NCBI RefSeq assembly: GCF_963678635.1
Contig: NC_087062.1
Location: 95,721,705 to 95,785,704 of the forward strand
Direction of reading: 5' to 3'
Length of the DNA: 64,000 nt
From: Symsagittifera roscoffensis
Lineage: Eukaryota; Xenacoelomorpha; Acoela; Convolutidae
Shown here: positions 34,905 through 48,710 of the stretch, in pieces
Layout: each line of letters begins with the position of its first letter
How positions within the stretch are numbered: the stretch's first letter is position 1
Position numbers and translations under genes: made by a program
Notes under the pieces: model-generated
Databases searched by the model: none
What the model saw: the letters and a program-made list of their open reading frames with translations, nothing else
Told to the model about the DNA's origin: nothing

Positions 34905-35705
34905 ACCCCCTCAATCTCAAAACAAACACACGCGCACATACACATAATTTTTTTGGCTCATCTAAAGACGCAATATGAGGCCATTGAGCCGATATAAAAA
35001 AGGCGAAACCTATCAAGCCCAAAAAATATTGTCATGAAACACTTGAACAATTATTTTGAGAATTTGTGCGATCTAGTGAGCAATTTTTTTCGCTAGTCAA
35101 AAGACGCCATATAAAGCTATTAAGCCCATATAGTATAGACCAAAACCTAGGAAGCTTAACAAAAGAACAAAACGGACAAGCCGGAAAAAATGTTGTCATG
35201 AAAAACTTGAACAATACTTTCTTAAACAATTTTAGGAATTGCAGCGATCCATTGAGCACAAAAATTATGTTTCCCTTCAAATGAGTCAAAAATAGGCCAC
35301 CTAGCCGATAAAACAAGTCAAAACCATTAAGGTAGAATAAAGTTTTAAGCGAAAGAAATATACATAAATGAAATCAAGAAATTACAGACAGCAAAATAAA
35401 ATCACAACTCCAAAAACATCTACAATGAAATTAGGTACGATGTGGCAACAGAGGCGAAAGAACATAAGCATACAATTTTTTTGGAACAGAATATTTCGTT
35501 TGAAAAAAAAAACGCCGTCAGATTCGAACCGAGGACCTTTGCCGTCCCGGGCGTATTCGTTACCTCCAGACCGAGCCGCAATGAAAGTGCGACAGAGAAG
35601 CAATGAAATTTAAATTCATTATGAATTGAAGTTAAATTTACCATTTCTAATTTTGACCATTCTGTGAACCAAGTTACGGGAAAAAAAGTCTAGTACCCGA
35701 TTGCA
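34905..35705 (-). repeat. Interspersed repeat with tRNA-like head, copy B
   Basis: On the minus strand a B box ggttcgaatct (35,522-35,532) and an A-box-like cggtctggagg (35,562-35,572) are correctly spaced for Pol III. Family members share a head region, then a variable AT-rich body with 'aagccgaaa', 'gcgcaatatgaggcc' and 'acgaagtcaag' motifs. I read it as a SINE-like element; no coding part is seen. Confidence 0.65.
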
Positions 35706-35713
35706 ATAACCTT

Positions 35714-35792
35714 ATTCTGTTATACATCGTTCTAGTTTTTATACTCTTGCGATAAACGAGAGTAAAAAAACTAAAACGATGTAGCACGGAAT
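35714..35792. repeat. Long hairpin, 34-nt arms
   Basis: Arms 35,714-35,747 and 35,759-35,792 pair almost completely around an 11-nt loop tgcgataaacg. It sits exactly where other copies of the adjacent repeat have the short ccttgc/gcaagg hairpin. Confidence 0.8.
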
Positions 35793-35799
35793 GTTACAA

Positions 35800-36995
35800 C
35801 CACAAAAATTCAAAAAAAACAAAATAAAGATATTAGTTAAAAAATTGACATTATTTTCATTTTTTTCCTAAACTCAATGCCAATTTATTAGTAAAGTGTG
35901 ACTAATTGGGTGAAAAAAGTTAAAAACAAAAAGAGCCAAAAAACGTTGACATTTTAGCCAAAATGAGTTGAATTTTTATTCAATTTCGTCTAATTTTGTC
36001 TGAAATACTCTAAGAACCAAAAACCAATTTCTCTTAACACTGAATTTTCTGTAAAACTATTCGAATAACGACCAAAAAATGCTTTAATATAATACCAAAC
36101 TTGACCCCCTACGAGCTTTCTTTGAGGAAGTCGAAATTGGTGTGAAACAAACGACCCAAATACACAGTTTATTTTTCCTTTTTGAGTGGTCGGGATAATT
36201 ACATTCATAATTGGATCAATTGGAACAGAATTCACTGATTTGACTCCCTAACCTCTTAGTTAATCGGCAAGCTCAAACTGAACTAATGATGTATCGATTA
36301 CTTTTCGAAGAAGCTCCATCAAGACCAATTAGCTTCGACAGAAGACAGCCACATTTTTGCAACGCAGCCAATTGCTGTGCTCTCAAAAATGTAAAAACAA
36401 AGATAACGCTTTATTGATTTTTTATTGGAAAGTGAATAAGTGCTACGGTGGGAGTGGGTTTTGGAGGCGAACTAATTTATTGTTTTTATTATAAGAAAAT
36501 TTGATGTTTTCTGGCAAAAACAGCTTAATTAAGATTGAAAAGAATGTTTACTCTCTTTGTTGTCACGATTGTCAGATTCAATATGATATATCACGACCTG
36601 TTTTCAAAAATTTCAGCCAATTTCAAAGCAAGACAACTCGGTCAAAATAACCTAGACACTTCAGACAAATTAAACGTAAGCGTATACAAAACTGATCAAA
36701 GCTGAGTTAGCCAGAGCTAATTTGCTATGCACAACTAAACAAAAAGCTACGCACGCCTAAATTTGTCATATTTATGAAAAGCGGCCATGTGACCAGATTT
36801 GGATCCGAGGTTATTCAGTTTTAGAACAGGGCGATATTGGGTATAAAGAAAAAGTTGACGCAATTTAAGAAGCAGCTCAAATTTTTGGCAAAGATACGGG
36901 CGTTTAAAATGGCTGAACATCCCTACAACGTAGAGGCCACGCAGTGACGCTGATATTCTCATAACGCCCGTTGGGGGAGGGTGCAACCGATCATC
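35800..36995. other. AT-rich DNA without recognised genes
   Basis: A 21-bp string starting ccctacgagc at 36,107 recurs at 60,602. Nothing else I can name. Confidence 0.5.
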
Positions 36996-36999
36996 AGGT

Positions 37000-37790
37000 A
37001 ATTGGGTAGTTAGAATTGAAAACTTGATCTTTTTATTTACATTTCAGCCAATCAGAAATTATGACTCAATTTATCAAGTACAGTTTTCATTTAGCCGGCC
37101 TACTTATTGGTGATTAATCCCAATTAACAATCAGATAAATTAATTGCCACTGCGAAAATTGAGCACATCCCATGAAAATTAAGTCTGCCTAGATGGCTAT
37201 AGATATCTTCAAAACATTGAAAATTGGCCTCCTTCAAGCAATTCACATTTGAGAATAATTATAAATCAATCGTTTCTTTAAAAAAAAGACATTTAAAAAT
37301 CAGCATTGTCATCTGTCAACCTCAATCAAAATACGTTGCTAAAAAAATGCTACCGAAATGATGGAAAAACTACCCCCACATAAAACGCTCCTGTCAAATT
37401 GTATTCAATGTCGACTATTTAGGCTCACGACAATATCACCACTAATCTACATTCGTTCGCCAAAATAACAAAAACAGGAAGCTGGCCAAATTATTGATTT
37501 TCTGATTGATGGCGACTAGTTTCATTTTACGACTCCAGCATATCATCAGAGCTCTAAAGTTTGGAACTTTTCCTGCTCTTGGTCTATTTATCGGCCTGAT
37601 GTTTGCACAAAGTCATGGAAGTTCTTCGGTAGCACCAGAATTTTTCAAACAAATAAAACATTTGACAGCAAAATTGAAGTTAATTTGATACGGTAAATTT
37701 ATCCATTGCCTTAAACCAACATCAAATAACGTACAAAACCTTCCAGCAGCCTTTTATTGAAATTCAGTTTCGCTTTTTTGAACAAGCGGT
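37000..37790 (+). repeat. Duplicated modules A+B+C, copy 1
   Basis: Module A (from 'aattgggtagttagaattg'), module B (around 'atgctaccgaaatgat' and 'gtattcaatgtcgactattt') and module C (around 'cctgctcttggtc' and 'ccttccagcagcc') occur together. Further copies: A+B 38,383-38,880; B+C 42,640-43,250; C 43,850-44,115; B+C 49,320-49,940. No coding sequence seen. Confidence 0.75.
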
Positions 37791-38375
37791 AGGCCGCGGT
37801 GTACAAAAAGTTGGACACGAAAAAAGAAAAACCAAGTTAAATATCAATTTTACCTTAATGGGAAAAGAATCATTTAACTCTAAGTCTCGAGCCAATAGAA
37901 GATTCGGAATTGACTAGCAGAGAAGAGAAGAGTTTACGGCATTTCAGCAATTATGAGATAATTTGAAGGACAAATTGTTCCGATGCTAGATGCTCGAAGA
38001 GAGTTTATTTGGGCTGAAATGTCGCATTACGATTTTGGCTGAAAAACTTTGTCTTCAATGTGCCAACATCACCGCCTTACCTCGGCATCTTGACTTTGCG
38101 TGAAAAAAATCAAGTTCATTCCGACATTTAGTAATCGGAACACAAACTAAAACAATTGAACTGCACGAAATATGGTTTTTAGATAATGATGTTTTTAATT
38201 ATATTCACTCGAAAAATAAAAACCTATTATACAAAAACGTATACCCATTTTCGGAAAATGACTCAAATAAAACCAACTCCGATTATTTTGACAAAAAAAA
38301 AAACAAAGCAAAAAAGAAGCACAAAACTCAGATAATTCCCACGAACTAACCTCAGACAATTGCCCAGCTTTTGAA
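37790..38375 (+). repeat. Duplicated module D, copy 1
   Basis: Runs from 'aagttaaatatcaattttac' to 'cctattatacaaaaacgtat'. Further copies at 38,870-39,475, a short one at 40,515-40,740, and 50,840-51,790 (with an insertion). Confidence 0.7.
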
Positions 38376-38869
38376 CAGCTTTAATTGGGTAGTTAGAATT
38401 GAAAACTTGAGCTTTTTATTGACATTTCAGCCAACCAGAAATTATTACTCAATTTATCAGGTACAGTTTTCGTTTAGCCAGCCTACTTATTGCTGATTAA
38501 TCCCAACTAACAATCAGATAAATTAATTGCCACTGCAAAAATTGCGCACGTCCCATTCAAAATAAAAAACACTTTGAACTATTATGGAATTCGTCACTTG
38601 TAAACAAGGGGAAAATCATGACTGTCTAGATGGCGACAGATATAAGCAAAACATCAAAAATTGGCCTCCTTGAACAATTCCCATTTGAGAATTATAAATC
38701 AATCGTTTCTTTATAAAAAGACAATTTATTAAAAATCAGCATTGCCATCTGCCAAGCTCAACTAATAACGAGCACAAAAAATTGCTACCGAAGTGAAAAC
38801 TATCCCCACAAAAAAAGCTCCGCATAACTTGTATTCAATGTCGACTATTTGGGCTGAAGACAATATCAC

Positions 38870-40515
38870 CAAGTTAAACATCAATTTTACCTTAACGAGA
38901 AAAGACTCATTTAACTCTAAGTCGTGTCAATAGAAGATTTGGACACGAACAGCAGGGGAAGAGTAGTCGGAAATTCAGCTATTATGAGATAATTTCGAGG
39001 AAACAAACTGTTCCGATGCTAGATGCTCGAAGAGTGTTTATTTTGGCTGGAAAGTCGCATTACGATTTTGGCTGAAAAACTTTGTCTGACATGTGCCAAC
39101 ATCACCGCCTTATCTGGGCAAGTTGACTTTGCGTGGAAAAAATCAAAGTTCCTTCCAATCTTTAGTGATCGGAACACAAACTAAAGCAATTGAACTGCAC
39201 GAAATATGGTTTACAGATAATGATGTTTTTAACTTTTATTCACTCGAAAAATAAAACCCTACTATACGAAAATGTATAGCATATTTGGAATATGACTCAA
39301 ATAAAACCAACTCCGATGCTTTTGACAAAAAAAACTGGAACCAAAAAGGAAAGACAAGTTTCAGGTAATTACCAAGAACTAACCTCAGACAACTGCCCAG
39401 CTTTTGAACACTTTTCGCAAAAAAAAACGTCAGAGATTTATCAAACATTGGACATCAAACCGTGATTGTCGAAACTACACACAAGTTAGTTCTTCCATGA
39501 ACATTCCTAACTTATCAATAGGATAGTAGTATAAGTTTTTAACATAGAGGCGAAGGGGTGCTTCACAAAACTTGCTATACAATACAACAAAGTCACTACA
39601 TCTAAAAAAAATACGAGTTTCACCAAAATGAATAAACTTAGTTTTGAAAAAAGACATGCCAAGGCAATAGCATGTGAAACAACCATCCAAAGAAAACTTA
39701 CAGAGCGTAACAAAGCTTTAGAACTGAGAAAACTGAACTGAGCAGAAAGCTAAAAAAAGTTCAAAAAACCTTAGAAACTAATTGAACAAAAAAGGAGAAA
39801 AAAGAAAGGAGGAAAACAAAAAAATCTAGTTTTCAAATTACAACCAACAAAAAGCAAAATTGGAATAGGATGGACAATTAAAAAGCTGATGTGCTCAAAA
39901 TATGCCTGTTGCAGTATTTAAACAGAGGCGACAAAGATATGAGCCCTGTGAACAAAGATATTTACAGAGAAAAAAAACTAGTACCCTGTTGCAACACACT
40001 TGCTGCAGCAAACGTAGAAAACAGCCAAACACTCAAATTTCACTTAAAAAGAACGTAAAGAAAATGCAGATAAGTCGATAGATCGACAGAAAATGAGCCC
40101 AAAAAAAATTAAGCCAAAAATTTTCTATAAACAAATCATCAGCCGACAATTTTTTTGAACCGGAATATTTTCCGCTTGAAAAAAAAAACAGGTCCTGTCA
40201 GATTCAAACCCCCAACCTTAGCCATCCCAAGCGTACTCGTTATGTTACTTCTAGACCAAGTGTGCCGGACACTAGAAAAAACAAATTCATTGTAAACAGA
40301 ACTTGCATTTAACATTTATAAGTTCTTAACGAAGTTCTTTCTTGGAAAAGAAAACCATTTCCGATTGCAATATCCTTGCTTATCGCAAGGACAAAAAATG
40401 GGATCTATGAACGTATGGCTTAACTAGAAGCCCGTTAATTGAATCTCTGATAAAAATAGAAAATGGATACCAGCTTGGCATAACTTCAGTCGAAATGAGG
40501 AAACGGATTTTAGCA
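38870..40515 (+). repeat. Duplicated modules D+E, copy 1
   Basis: Module E begins after 'acctcagacaa' and contains 'ggataccagcttggcataac' near its end plus a tRNA-like repeat head (40,190-40,265). It joins directly to a second copy at 40,515 through 'agcataaacgtacaaaaacg', indicating a tandem duplication with an offset of about 1.26 kb. Confidence 0.75.
40190..40390 (-). repeat. tRNA-like repeat head, copy C
   Basis: B-box-like ggtttgaatct and tRNA-like head on the minus strand, followed by the hairpin ccttgcttatcgcaagg at 40,373-40,389. Confidence 0.6.
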
Positions 40516-42115
40516 TAAACGTACAAAAACGTATACCCATAATCGGAATACGACTCAAATAAAACCAACTTCGATGCTTTTGACAAAAAAACTGGAACCA
40601 AAAATGAAAAGACAAACTTCAGGTAATTACCAAGAACTAATTTCAGACAATTGGCCAGCTTTTGAACACTTTTCGCAAAAAAAAACCGTCAAAGAGATTT
40701 ATCAAACATTGGACATCAAACCGTGATTGTCAAAACTACACACAAGTTAGTTCTTTATGAACATTCCTAACTTATCAATAGGATAGTAGTATAAGTTTTT
40801 ATCACAGAGGCGAAGGGGTGCTTCACAAAACTTGCTATACAAAACAACAAAGTCACTAGATCTAAAAAAAAAACGAGTTTCACCAAAATGAAGAAACTTA
40901 GTTTTGAAAAAAGACATGCCAAGGCAATAGAATGTGAAACTTACAAAGCTTTAGAACTGAGAAAATTGAACTGAGCAGAACGAAAAAAAAAGTTCAAAAA
41001 ACCTTAGAAACTAATTTAACAAAAAGGGGGAAGAAAAGGGAAAAACAAAAAAATCTAGTTTTCAAATTAAGACAAACAAAAAACAAACAGCAAAATTGAA
41101 ATAGGATGGACAATTAAAATGCTGATATGCTCAAAATATGTCTGTTGCAGTATTTAAACAGAGGCGACAAAGATATGAGCCCTGTGAACAAAGGTATTTA
41201 TAGAGAAAAAAACTAGTACCCTGTTGCAACACACTTGCTGCCGCAAGCGTAGAAAACAGCCAAACTCTCAAATTTCACTTGGAAAGAGCGTAAAGAAAAT
41301 GCAGATAAGCCGATAGATCGACAGAAAATGAGCCCAAAAAAAATTAAGCCAAAAATCTTTTATAAAGATATAAAAACATACAGAGGCAAAACCGAGCATC
41401 GACCTTGGAAATTCCTGTAGAACCGAAAACATAAATGTTGTCATGAAAAACTTTAAGCTATAATTTCTGATCCTAAGATTTTAAACATTTTGTCCTATCC
41501 ATAAGGAAGCATAAAAATTGTGTTTACCTCCAAATTAGGCCACGAAATTGATAAAAGATGAGTCGAGATCATTTGGGGCAGATAGAAGTATTAGAGCGGA
41601 AAAAAAGAGAAAAAATACGAAGTCAAGTAAGCAAAAATACGATGTGGCAACTAAACCGACAAATTATAAACAGACAAATCATTGGCTGACAATTTTTTGA
41701 AACGAAATATTTATCGTTTGAATAAGAACAGGTCATGTCAGATTCAAACGCCGGACCTTTGCCGTCCCAAGCGTACTCGTTATGTTACTTCTAAACTAAG
41801 TGTGCCGGAGACTAGAAAAAAACAAATTCACTGTAAACAGAACTTACATTTAACATTTATAGGTTCTTAACGAAGTTCTTTCTTGGAAAAGAAAATCATT
41901 TCCGATTGCAATATCCTTGCTTATCGCAAGGACAAAAAATGGGATCTATGAAGGTATGGCTTAACTAGAAGCCCGTTAATTGAATCGCTGATAAAATAGA
42001 AAATGGATAGCAGCTTGGCATAACTTCAGTCGAAATGAGGAAACGGATTTTAGCATAAAAATAGGTCTTATAGCAGACTTTGAGTGACAGCTTTGTGAAG
42101 GCAGGAAAAATTTAT
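40515..42115 (+). repeat. Duplicated modules D(part)+E, copy 2
   Basis: Parallel to 38,870-40,515, but with an extra 34,900-type repeat body at 41,340-41,700. It ends with 'gcagactttgagtgacagct', as does the copy at 53,160. Confidence 0.75.
41715..41945 (-). repeat. tRNA-like repeat head, copy D
   Basis: Same head and hairpin arrangement as at 40,190; hairpin at 41,916-41,932. Confidence 0.6.
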
Positions 42116-42159
42116 ATCAGTAAAAATCAGATAAATTAATTGCCACTGCGAAAAGTGCA

Positions 42160-42590
42160 CCAAGTCCCATACAATGAAAAATGCTCGTATCAACGCAAAG
42201 CCCTGAATGTTCCGACTGCCCTTTAAGGTCTATGGAGCAGCAATAACCTAAAAAAAATTAAAAGTAATGAAAAAAATTAATTTTTTTCGAAAAGTTTGAG
42301 ATTTTTTGTAAAAATCATCACCCCACACGCCATATAAAGTAAAAAGTGATAGATTTTGCTCCAATATAATTATGGCAAAAAAGCTTCCTTGATACAATTT
42401 GGAACGATACGTAAAACGGATTAAATCTTCGCTTACGCCTTAATAGCTCAGTACAACAATACATTTTGAAGGATATATAAAATCCGTCAAAAATGGCTGG
42501 TTAATTATTGTAAACTTGTCTGAAGAAAAAAACTCACTCCGAGCAAAAATAATCCGTTACTTTCGTTACAAAAGTCGGAACAAAAACACT
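42160..42590 (-). repeat. Family F element, inverted copy
   Basis: Bounded by gttccgact (42,209) and agtcggaac (42,573), an inverted 9-bp pair. Inside are 'ccacacgccatataaagt' and 'aatggctggtta', seen in reverse complement in the plus copies at 43,270-43,800 and 48,740-49,310. Confidence 0.7.
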
Positions 42591-43259
42591 TTGATCTATT
42601 ATCGACTTCTGACATGTAGACGAGGGGAAAATAAGGTCTGCCTGGATTGAAATTGGCTTCCTTAAAGCAATTCACATTTGAGAATTGTAAATCAATCATT
42701 TCTTTATAAAAAGACAAAATATTAACAATCAGCATTGTCATCTGTCAACCTCAATCAAAATACGTTGCCAAAAAAATGCTACCGAAATGAAAGAAAGAGC
42801 TACCCCCACGGAAAACGCTCCTGTCAAATTGTATTCAATGTCGACTATTTAGGCTCACGACAATATCACTACTAATCTACACTCGTTCGCCAAATTAACA
42901 AAAACAGGAAGCTGGCCAATTGATCGTTTTCTAATCAGCGCAGTAGTGACTAAATTTCATTTTACGGCTCCGGCACATCACCAGGCAGAGCTCTCACGTT
43001 TGCAACTTGCCTGCTCTTGGTCAACTTTATCATCCTGATGTTTGGCCAAGGTCATGGATAGTTTACGGTAGCTTCAGATGTTTTTAACAAATAAAGTATT
43101 TCACAGCAAAACTGAAGTTAACTTGATACGTTTTACTTATCCATTGCTTTCAACGAACATCAAGTAACGTACCAAACCTTCCAGCAGCCTTTAACTAAAA
43201 TTCACATCGGCTTTTTATTTGGACCAAGCGGTATGCCGCAGTGTACAAAAAATGAGACA

Positions 43260-43800
43260 CAAAAAAGAACAAGACTCCTCGTATCAGGGCGAGGCCCTGA
43301 ATGTTCCGACTGCCTTATAAGGTCTATGGAGCAGTATTAAATGTATAAAAATAACATGAAAAATTAAATTAAAAAGATGATTATTGTTTCGAGTTTCGAT
43401 ACGAAAGTAACGGAATATTTGTGCTCGGGGTGGGTGTTTTTCTTCAGACAAATTTTGATTTTTTAACTAGCCATTTTTGACGGCATTTATTAAATCATTC
43501 GAAAGGTATTGTTGTCTTGAGCTCAAATATGGAAAGATATTTCACCTGTGATCATTTTTCGTAAAGTTATTGCCAATTTGGGACAATTAACGCGCGATAT
43601 ATTTCGCGCTTTTAACGCAAAAGCGAGATTTAATCCATCTTGGAAATCGTTGCAAATTGGTTGAAAGAAGCTTATTTGCCATCATTGATTTATTACAAGG
43701 AGCAAAAACTATTCTTTTAAACTTTATATGGCGTGAGGGGTGATGATTTTCATAAAAAAATTTCAAATCTTAGAAAAAAAAATTCATTATATTTTATTAC
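43260..43800 (+). repeat. Family F element, plus copy 1
   Basis: Begins with cagggcgaggccctg (a 6-bp stem hairpin) and gttccgactgcc. Contains 'taacgcgcgatatatttcgcgc'-like GC-rich palindromic DNA near 43,590 and ends near 'tatatggcgtgaggggtga'. Confidence 0.7.
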
Positions 43801-44139
43801 ATTTAATTTTTTGTCTGCCTGAATGTCTATAGACATCTTGAAAACATTGAAATTGGCTTCTTGACTAATTTTCATTTTACTGCTCCGACACATCATCAGA
43901 CAGAGCTCTAACGTTTGCAACTTGCCTGCTCTTGGTCTTCTTTATCATCCTGATGTTTGGCCAATGTCATGGAACGTTTACGGTAGCATCAGATGTTTTT
44001 AACGAAGAAAAAAAAATCACAGCAAAAATGAAGTTAACTTGATACGTTTTACTTATCCATTGCTATAAACAAACATCAAGTAACGTACAAAACCTTCCAG
44101 CAGCCTTTAACTAAAACTAGCGCGTCAACCGCACCTCCG

Positions 44140-47100
44140 GAGCTACAAAACCATTTCTTCAGAAAACTGACAAACCAAATTTCTGGAAAAATAAAAGTAT
44201 TGAGCAGTTATACTTGGACGCCAGATTTGCAACCCTTGAATTTACCAAGACAGGAACCCACTATAAGGTTCAGAAATTCAAGCTCGGTTAGTTTTTTATG
44301 TTTAACTTTATTTGAAAAAATTGAAAAAAAAAAGAATCATAAAAAAACGCCATATCTCGAAAACTATAAGGATTTGAGCAGTCATTCTTGGCTGCTAGAT
44401 TTAGAGCCCTTGATTGTACACCGATAGCACCCCACTATAGGGTTGAGAAATTCAAGTTCGGTTAGATTTTTTATATCTGTTTTTTGGAAAAAAACTGGAA
44501 AAATCATTAAAAAAACGCCATATCTCGAAAACCATAAGGATTTGAGCAGTCATAATTGGACGCTAGATTTGCAGCTCTTGAGTGTACTCCGATAGCACCC
44601 CACTATAGGGTTGAGAAATTCAAGTTCGGTTAGTTTTTTTATAACTAAGTTTTTTAGAAAAAAACTGAAAAAAATCATTAGAATAGCCAAATCTCCACAA
44701 ACATAGGAATTTCACCAACCATTTTTGGACGCTAGATTTGCAGCTCTGGAGTGTACCCTGAAAGGCCCCACTATAGGGTTGAGAGAATCAAGTTCGGTTA
44801 GTTTTTTCTTATCTAGTTTTTTGAAAAAAAGTAAAAATTATAAAAAACGCCATATCTCGAAAACCATACGGATTTGAGCAGTCATACTTGGATGCTGGAT
44901 TTGCAATCTTTGAGTGTACCCTCGTAGCACCCCACTATAGGGTTGAGTGATTTAAGTTCAGTTAGTTTCTTTTTATATCTAAGATAATTTAAAAAAAAAG
45001 AAGAAAATCAGAAAAAACGCCATATCTCGAAAACCATTAAGATTTGAGCAGTAATACTTGGACGCTAGAATTGCAGCCCTCAAGTGTACCCCGATAGCAC
45101 CCCACTATAGCGTTGAGAAAATCAAGTTCGTTTTTTTTCATATCTAAGTTAATTGAGAAAACAAAAATTATAAAAAACGCCATATCTCGAAAACCATAAG
45201 GATTTGAGCAGTCATACTTGGACGCTAGATTTACAGCCCTCGAGTGTACCCTGATAGCACCCCACTATAGGGTTGAGAAATTCAAGTTCAGTTAGTTTTC
45301 TATATCACATTTTTTTTGGGAAAAAAATGAAAAATCATAAAAAGCGCCATATCTCGAAAGCCATAGGGATTTGAGCAGTCATATCTTGACGCTAGACTTG
45401 CAGCTCTTGAGTGTACCCCGATAGGACCCCACAATACACTTGAGAAAATCATGTTAAGTTCGGTTAGTTTTTTATATCTAAGTTTTTTGAGAAAAAAACG
45501 AAAAACCATAAAAACCACCATATCTCGAAAACCATAAGGATTTGAGCAGTCATACTTGGACGCTAGATTTGTAACCCTCAAGAGTACACTGATAGAAACC
45601 CCACTATAGTGTTGCGAAATTCAAGTTCGGTTAGTTTCTTTTTATATCTAAGATAATTTAAAAAAAAGAAAAAATCAGAAAAAACGCCATATCTCGAAAA
45701 CCATTAAGATTTGAGCAGTAATACTTGGACGCTAGAATTGCAGCCCTCAAGTGTACCCCGATAGCACCCCACTATAGCGTTGAGAAATTCAAGTTCGGTT
45801 TTTTTTCATATCTAAGTTTAATGAGAAAACAAAAATTATAAAAAACGCCATATCTCGAAAACCATAAGAATTTGAGCAGTCAAACTTGGATGCTGGATTT
45901 GCAGTCTTTGAGTATACCCTGATAGCACCCCACTATAGGGTTGAGAGATTTAAGATCGGATATTTTTTTTTATAACTAAGTTTTTTGAAACAAAAAAGGA
46001 AAAAAACAATAAAAACGCCAAAGCTCGAAAACTATAAGGATTTGAGCAGTCATACTTGGACGCTAGATTAACAGCCCTCGAGGGTACACTGATAGCACCC
46101 CACTATATGGTTGAGAAATTCATGTTCAGTTGGTTTTTTTATATCAAAATTTTTTTAAGAAAAAAATGAAAAATCAAAAAAGCGCCATATCTTGGAAACC
46201 ATAGGGATTTGAGCAGTAGTACTCGGACGTTAGATTTGTAGCCCTGGAGGGTACACTGATAGCACCCCACTATAGGGTTGAGAAATTCAAGTTCAGTTAG
46301 TTTTTTATATCTAAGTTTTTTGAGAAAAAAACGAAAAACCATAAAAACCACCATATCTCGAAAACCATAAGGATTTGAGCAGTCATACTTGGACGCTAGA
46401 TTTACAGCCCTCGAGTGTACCCTGATAGCACCCCACTATAGGGTTGAGAAGTTCAAGTTCAGTTAGTTTTCTATATCAAATTTTTTTTGGGAAAAAAATG
46501 AAAAATCATAAAAAGCGCCATATCTCGAAAGCCATAGGGATTTGAGCAGTCATAACTTGACGCTAGACTTGCAGCTCTTGAGTGTACCCCGATAGGACCC
46601 CACAATAGACTTGAGAAAATCATGTTAAGTTCGGTTAGTTTTTTATATCTAAGTTTTTTGAGAAAAAAACGAAAAACCATAAAAACCACCATATCTCGAA
46701 AACCATAAGGATTTGAGCAGTCATACTTGGACGCTAGAATTGCAGCCCTCAAGTGTACCCCGATAGCACCCCACTATAGCGTTGAGAAATTCAAGTTCGG
46801 TTAGTTTCTTTTTATGTCTAAGTTTTTGGAAAAAAAAATGAAAAAAATCGTTAAAACGCCATATCTCGAAAACCATAAGGATTTGAGCAGTCATACTTGG
46901 ACGCTAGATTTGCAGCCCTCAAGTGTACCCCGATAGCACCCCACTATAGCGTTGAGAAATTCAAGTTCGGTTTTTTTTCATATCTAAGTTTAATGAGAAA
47001 ACAAAAATTATAAAAAACGCCATATCTCGAAAACCATAAGAATTTGAGCAGTCAAACTTGGATGCTGGATTTGCAGTCTTTGAGTATACCCTGGTAGCAC

Positions 47101-48320
47101 CCCACTATAGGGTTGAGAGATTTAAGATCGGATATTTTTTTTTATAACTAAGTTTTTTGAAACAAAAAAGGAAAAAAACAATAAAAACGCCAAATCTCGA
47201 AAACTATAAGGATTTGAGCAGTCATACTTGGACGCTAGATTAACAGCCCTCGAGGGTACACTGATAGCACCCCACTATATGGTTGAGAAATTCATGTTCA
47301 GTTGGTTTTTTTATATCAAAATTTTTTTGAGAAAAAAATGAAAAATCAAAAAAGCGCCATATCTTGGAAACCATAGGGATTTGAGCAGTAGTACTCGGAC
47401 GTTAGATTTGTAGCCCTGGAGGGTACACTGATAGCACCCCACTATAGAGTTGAGAAATTCAAGTTCGGTTAGTTTCTTTTAATATCTAAGTCCTTCGGAA
47501 AATTTTTTTAAACAAAAATCATAGAAAACGCCATTTCTCGAAAACCATGAATATTTGAACGGTCATACCTTGACGCCAGACTTGCAGCTCTTGAGTGAAC
47601 CCCGATAAGACCCCACTATAGAGTTGAGTAAAATCAAGTTAAGTTCGGTTAGTTTTTTTATATCTAAGTTTTTTGAGAAAAAAATGAAAAATCATAAAAA
47701 TCACCATATCTCTACAACCATAAGGATTTGAGCAGTCAAACTTGGATGCTAGATTTTTAACCCTCGAGAGTACACTGATAGCACCCCACAATAGGTTTTA
47801 AAAATTCAAGTTCGGTTGGTTTCTTTTTATATCAAAGTTAATTTAAAAAAAACGAAAAAATCATAAAAAAACGCCATATCTCGAAAACCATTAAGATTTG
47901 AACAGTCATACTTGGATGCTAGATTTGCAGCCCTCAAGTGCACCCCGATAGCACCCCACTATAGCGTTGAGAAATTCAAGTTCGGTTAGTTTCTTTTTAT
48001 GTCTAAGTTTTTGGGAAAAAAATGAAAAAAATCGTTAAAACGCCATATCTCGAAAACCATAAGGATTTGAGCAGTCATACTTGGACGCTAGATTTGCAGC
48101 CCTCAAGTGTACCCCGATAGCACCCCACTATAGCGTTGAGAAATTCAAGTTCGGTTAGTTTCTTTTTATGTCTAAGTTTTTGGAAAAAAAATGAAAAAAT
48201 CGTTAAAACGCCATATCTCGAAAAACCATAAGGATTTGAGCAGTCATACTTGGACGCTAGATTTGCAATCCTTGAGTGTACCCGATAGCAGCCCACTATA
48301 GGGTTATGAATTTCAAAATT
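44140..48320 (+). repeat. Second satellite family, homogenised array (about 25 units)
   Basis: Monomer of about 165-172 bp with conserved blocks 'cgccatatctcgaaaacc', 'aaggatttgagcagtcat', 'acttggacgctagatttg', 'gatagcaccccactatagg' and 'gagaaattcaagttcggtta'. The block around 45,300-46,310 recurs about 1,171 bp downstream (seven monomers) with shared private variants, so a higher-order repeat is present. Open frames on either strand are by-products of the repetition. Confidence 0.9.
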
Positions 48321-48710
48321 ATAAGTAAACTGAAACAAAAAATGTGATAGCTTTACGTTGCGAAATAAAGGAAAAAATGTAAAGCATTCGAGCTCCATCA
48401 GTTTTTGAAACGCTGACTTCGGAAAACTTTTCAACCCTTGCATATTTTGGCCTTTCAACAGACCAGCATAAGGACTTCTTAAACCAGTGCTAAAGGAAAT
48501 TTCCTCAGCGTTCTAATATACGATATAGCTTAAACGTGCAAAAACACTTTCGTTAAACATGCAAAAAAATAATACGTTGAAAAGTTTAAACATGCAACGA
48601 TAGAGTTCTCATAAGCATGTCAACATAGGGACTTCTTAAACATGTGTCAAATGAAACGCCAAATAAAGAATAGATAGATAGATTCACTTCGGTTTTTTTT
48701 TTATTTTGAC
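48320..48710. other. Satellite edge, no gene seen
   Basis: Contains two related strings, 'aacatgcaaaaa' and 'taaacatgcaacga', and 'agcatgtcaacatagggacttcttaaa' matches an earlier stretch near 48,468. No coding signal. Confidence 0.4.
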